In this document: piece by piece, positions 63,442 to 64,000 of the stretch
How positions within the stretch are numbered: position 1 is the first letter of the stretch
How the letters are laid out: each line of letters opens with the position of its first letter
DNA from: Nocardia vinacea
Lineage (GTDB): Bacteria > Actinomycetota > Actinomycetes > Mycobacteriales > Mycobacteriaceae
NCBI RefSeq assembly: GCF_035920345.1
Contig: NZ_CP109149.1
Location: 2,480,001 to 2,544,000, forward strand
Length of the DNA: 64,000 bases
Direction of reading: 5' to 3'
Translations under genes and position numbers: made by a program
The notes under the pieces: generated by a model
Databases searched by the model: none
The model's input: the letters and a program-made list of their open reading frames with translations, nothing else
What the model was told of the DNA's origin: nothing

Positions 63442-63741
63442 TTGTTGATTGATTACCGACGATCCCGGAAGACATACCAATGGGTGAACGTCTGGCGTGA
63501 CACCGATCCCATCGCCACACCTCTGTTCACCACGTCCGAGGGAAGCAGGTTCGTCAGTAGCTATCCACATGATCCACCCCCTCAAGACGTATGGATTCCC
63601 GATCCAGAAATGACCACCTGGTCGGACAAGGCGCCTGCGCCGGAGGCTGTCCACGCCCACAGCAACTACTGGATCGACCGGGAACAGGAGCGGATCGTAG
63701 CGGCACTGCACCAGCAGCTAGAGCGGCTTCCATTGACGTAG
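63442..63741 (+). pseudogene. C-terminal fragment of an alpha/beta hydrolase-like protein
   Basis: The frame from a TTG at 63442 gives WVNVWRDTDPIATPLFT, VWIPDP and AVHAHSNYWID. The W-N-x-W-x-x-x-D-P and late H-S-x-Y-W motifs resemble the end of a lipase-like family in which they hold the acid and histidine of the triad. The nucleophile part is absent upstream, so only the 3' end remains. On the opposite strand a short HTH-like piece (SIAEIAADIGKSEESVSKVA, about 63335-63430) is another possible remnant. Confidence 0.45.
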
Positions 63742-64000
63742 AGTGATTTCGGCCGCCCGCTGCCAACGCTCAAAGAGCGTACTTCATATGGTCGGCTAAG
63801 CCTTAGTGAGCTTCTTGTAGCAGGTCAGTGCCGCTAATGTAGGCAGATTTTCACGCCTGCGCATATGGACAAGCGACGAATTCAAGGAGATCGCGACCGA
63901 GTAGGTTTCAACCCCCGCGAGCGCGGAACTCCCCGACGGTTGATCGCATAGACGAGTCAGCGCGTGGGTTTCGGCTGATGCCCAACTCGGCCAGATTCTC
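63742..64000. other. Non-coding end of the window
   Basis: No gene, repeat array or RNA is supported here. The composition is closer to 55-60% G+C and stops occur in all frames. It continues the decayed zone that starts near 62700. Confidence 0.4.

Noticed and set aside
63905..63972. Possible CRISPR-like repeat (GTTTCAACCCCCGCGAGCGC)
   Set aside because: It has the look of a type I-E repeat, but only one copy exists. The next GTTTC 63 bp on does not share the rest, so there is no array.
1..64000. tRNA, rRNA and insertion sequences
   Set aside because: No cloverleaf with a T-loop consensus, no rRNA core and no transposase motif was noticed when reading both strands. A tRNAscan or covariance search was not possible here and could still find a short RNA.

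Overview
The window reads as a high-GC actinobacterial chromosome from a mycolic-acid-forming member of the Mycobacteriales, most like Nocardia. The evidence is an antigen-85-type mycolyltransferase, a PapA acyltransferase beside a Mas-type polyketide synthase and an MMPL exporter, an Lsr2 nucleoid protein, many GTG/TTG starts and strong G/C bias at third codon positions. No rRNA, tRNA, intact insertion sequence or CRISPR array was seen. Species assignment is inference.

Region 1 (1-12.7 kb). A truncated DODA-type dioxygenase diverges from a MarR regulator over two copies of one palindrome. Next come two tandem, homologous operons on the minus strand. Each encodes a small RDD membrane protein, then a giant TPR protein of about 1420-1475 residues with overlapping stop/start codons, then a variable small tail gene: a 154-residue unknown in one, a frameshifted DUF1963-like gene in the other. 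A further 3' gene remnant upstream suggests the cassette was once larger.

Region 2 (12.7-25.0 kb) is a lipid locus: MMPL exporter, fully reducing iterative-type PKS (KS-AT-DH-ER-KR-ACP), PapA acyltransferase, an unknown protein and a secreted Ag85-like esterase. The set resembles mycobacterial loci for methyl-branched acylated trehaloses.

Region 3 (25.1-35.2 kb). Two paralogous TetR regulators with an unusual C-terminal domain lie tail to tail, each preceded by the same two-site operator-like motif. They flank a polyprenyl diphosphate synthase, a P450 and a UbiA-superfamily membrane protein with an altered first Asp motif. I read this as a terpenoid cluster, possibly using a UbiA-type terpene cyclase. 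An SRPBCC-acyl ligase fusion and a DHA2-type MFS exporter follow.

Region 4 (35.3-47.4 kb). A 995-residue repeat protein has a C-terminal domain that resembles a zincin with a broken HExxH. A secreted lipase, a PucR regulator with two palindromes upstream, and an asparagine/aspartate utilisation operon (permease, asparaginase, aspartase) opposite a GntR/FCD repressor follow, then a 650-bp gene graveyard and an UppP paralogue.

Region 5 (47.4-64 kb) is mixed: hydrolases, a headless ABC substrate-binding protein running in frame from an MFS stop codon, a soluble Ser/Thr kinase, a PucR-like regulator, an FAD oxygenase, orphan ParA and Lsr2 paralogues, and a CoA-ester catabolic operon (acyl-CoA dehydrogenase, class III CoA-transferase, mesaconyl-CoA-hydratase-like protein) with LysR and an aldehyde dehydrogenase. 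The last 1.2 kb holds only decayed gene ends.
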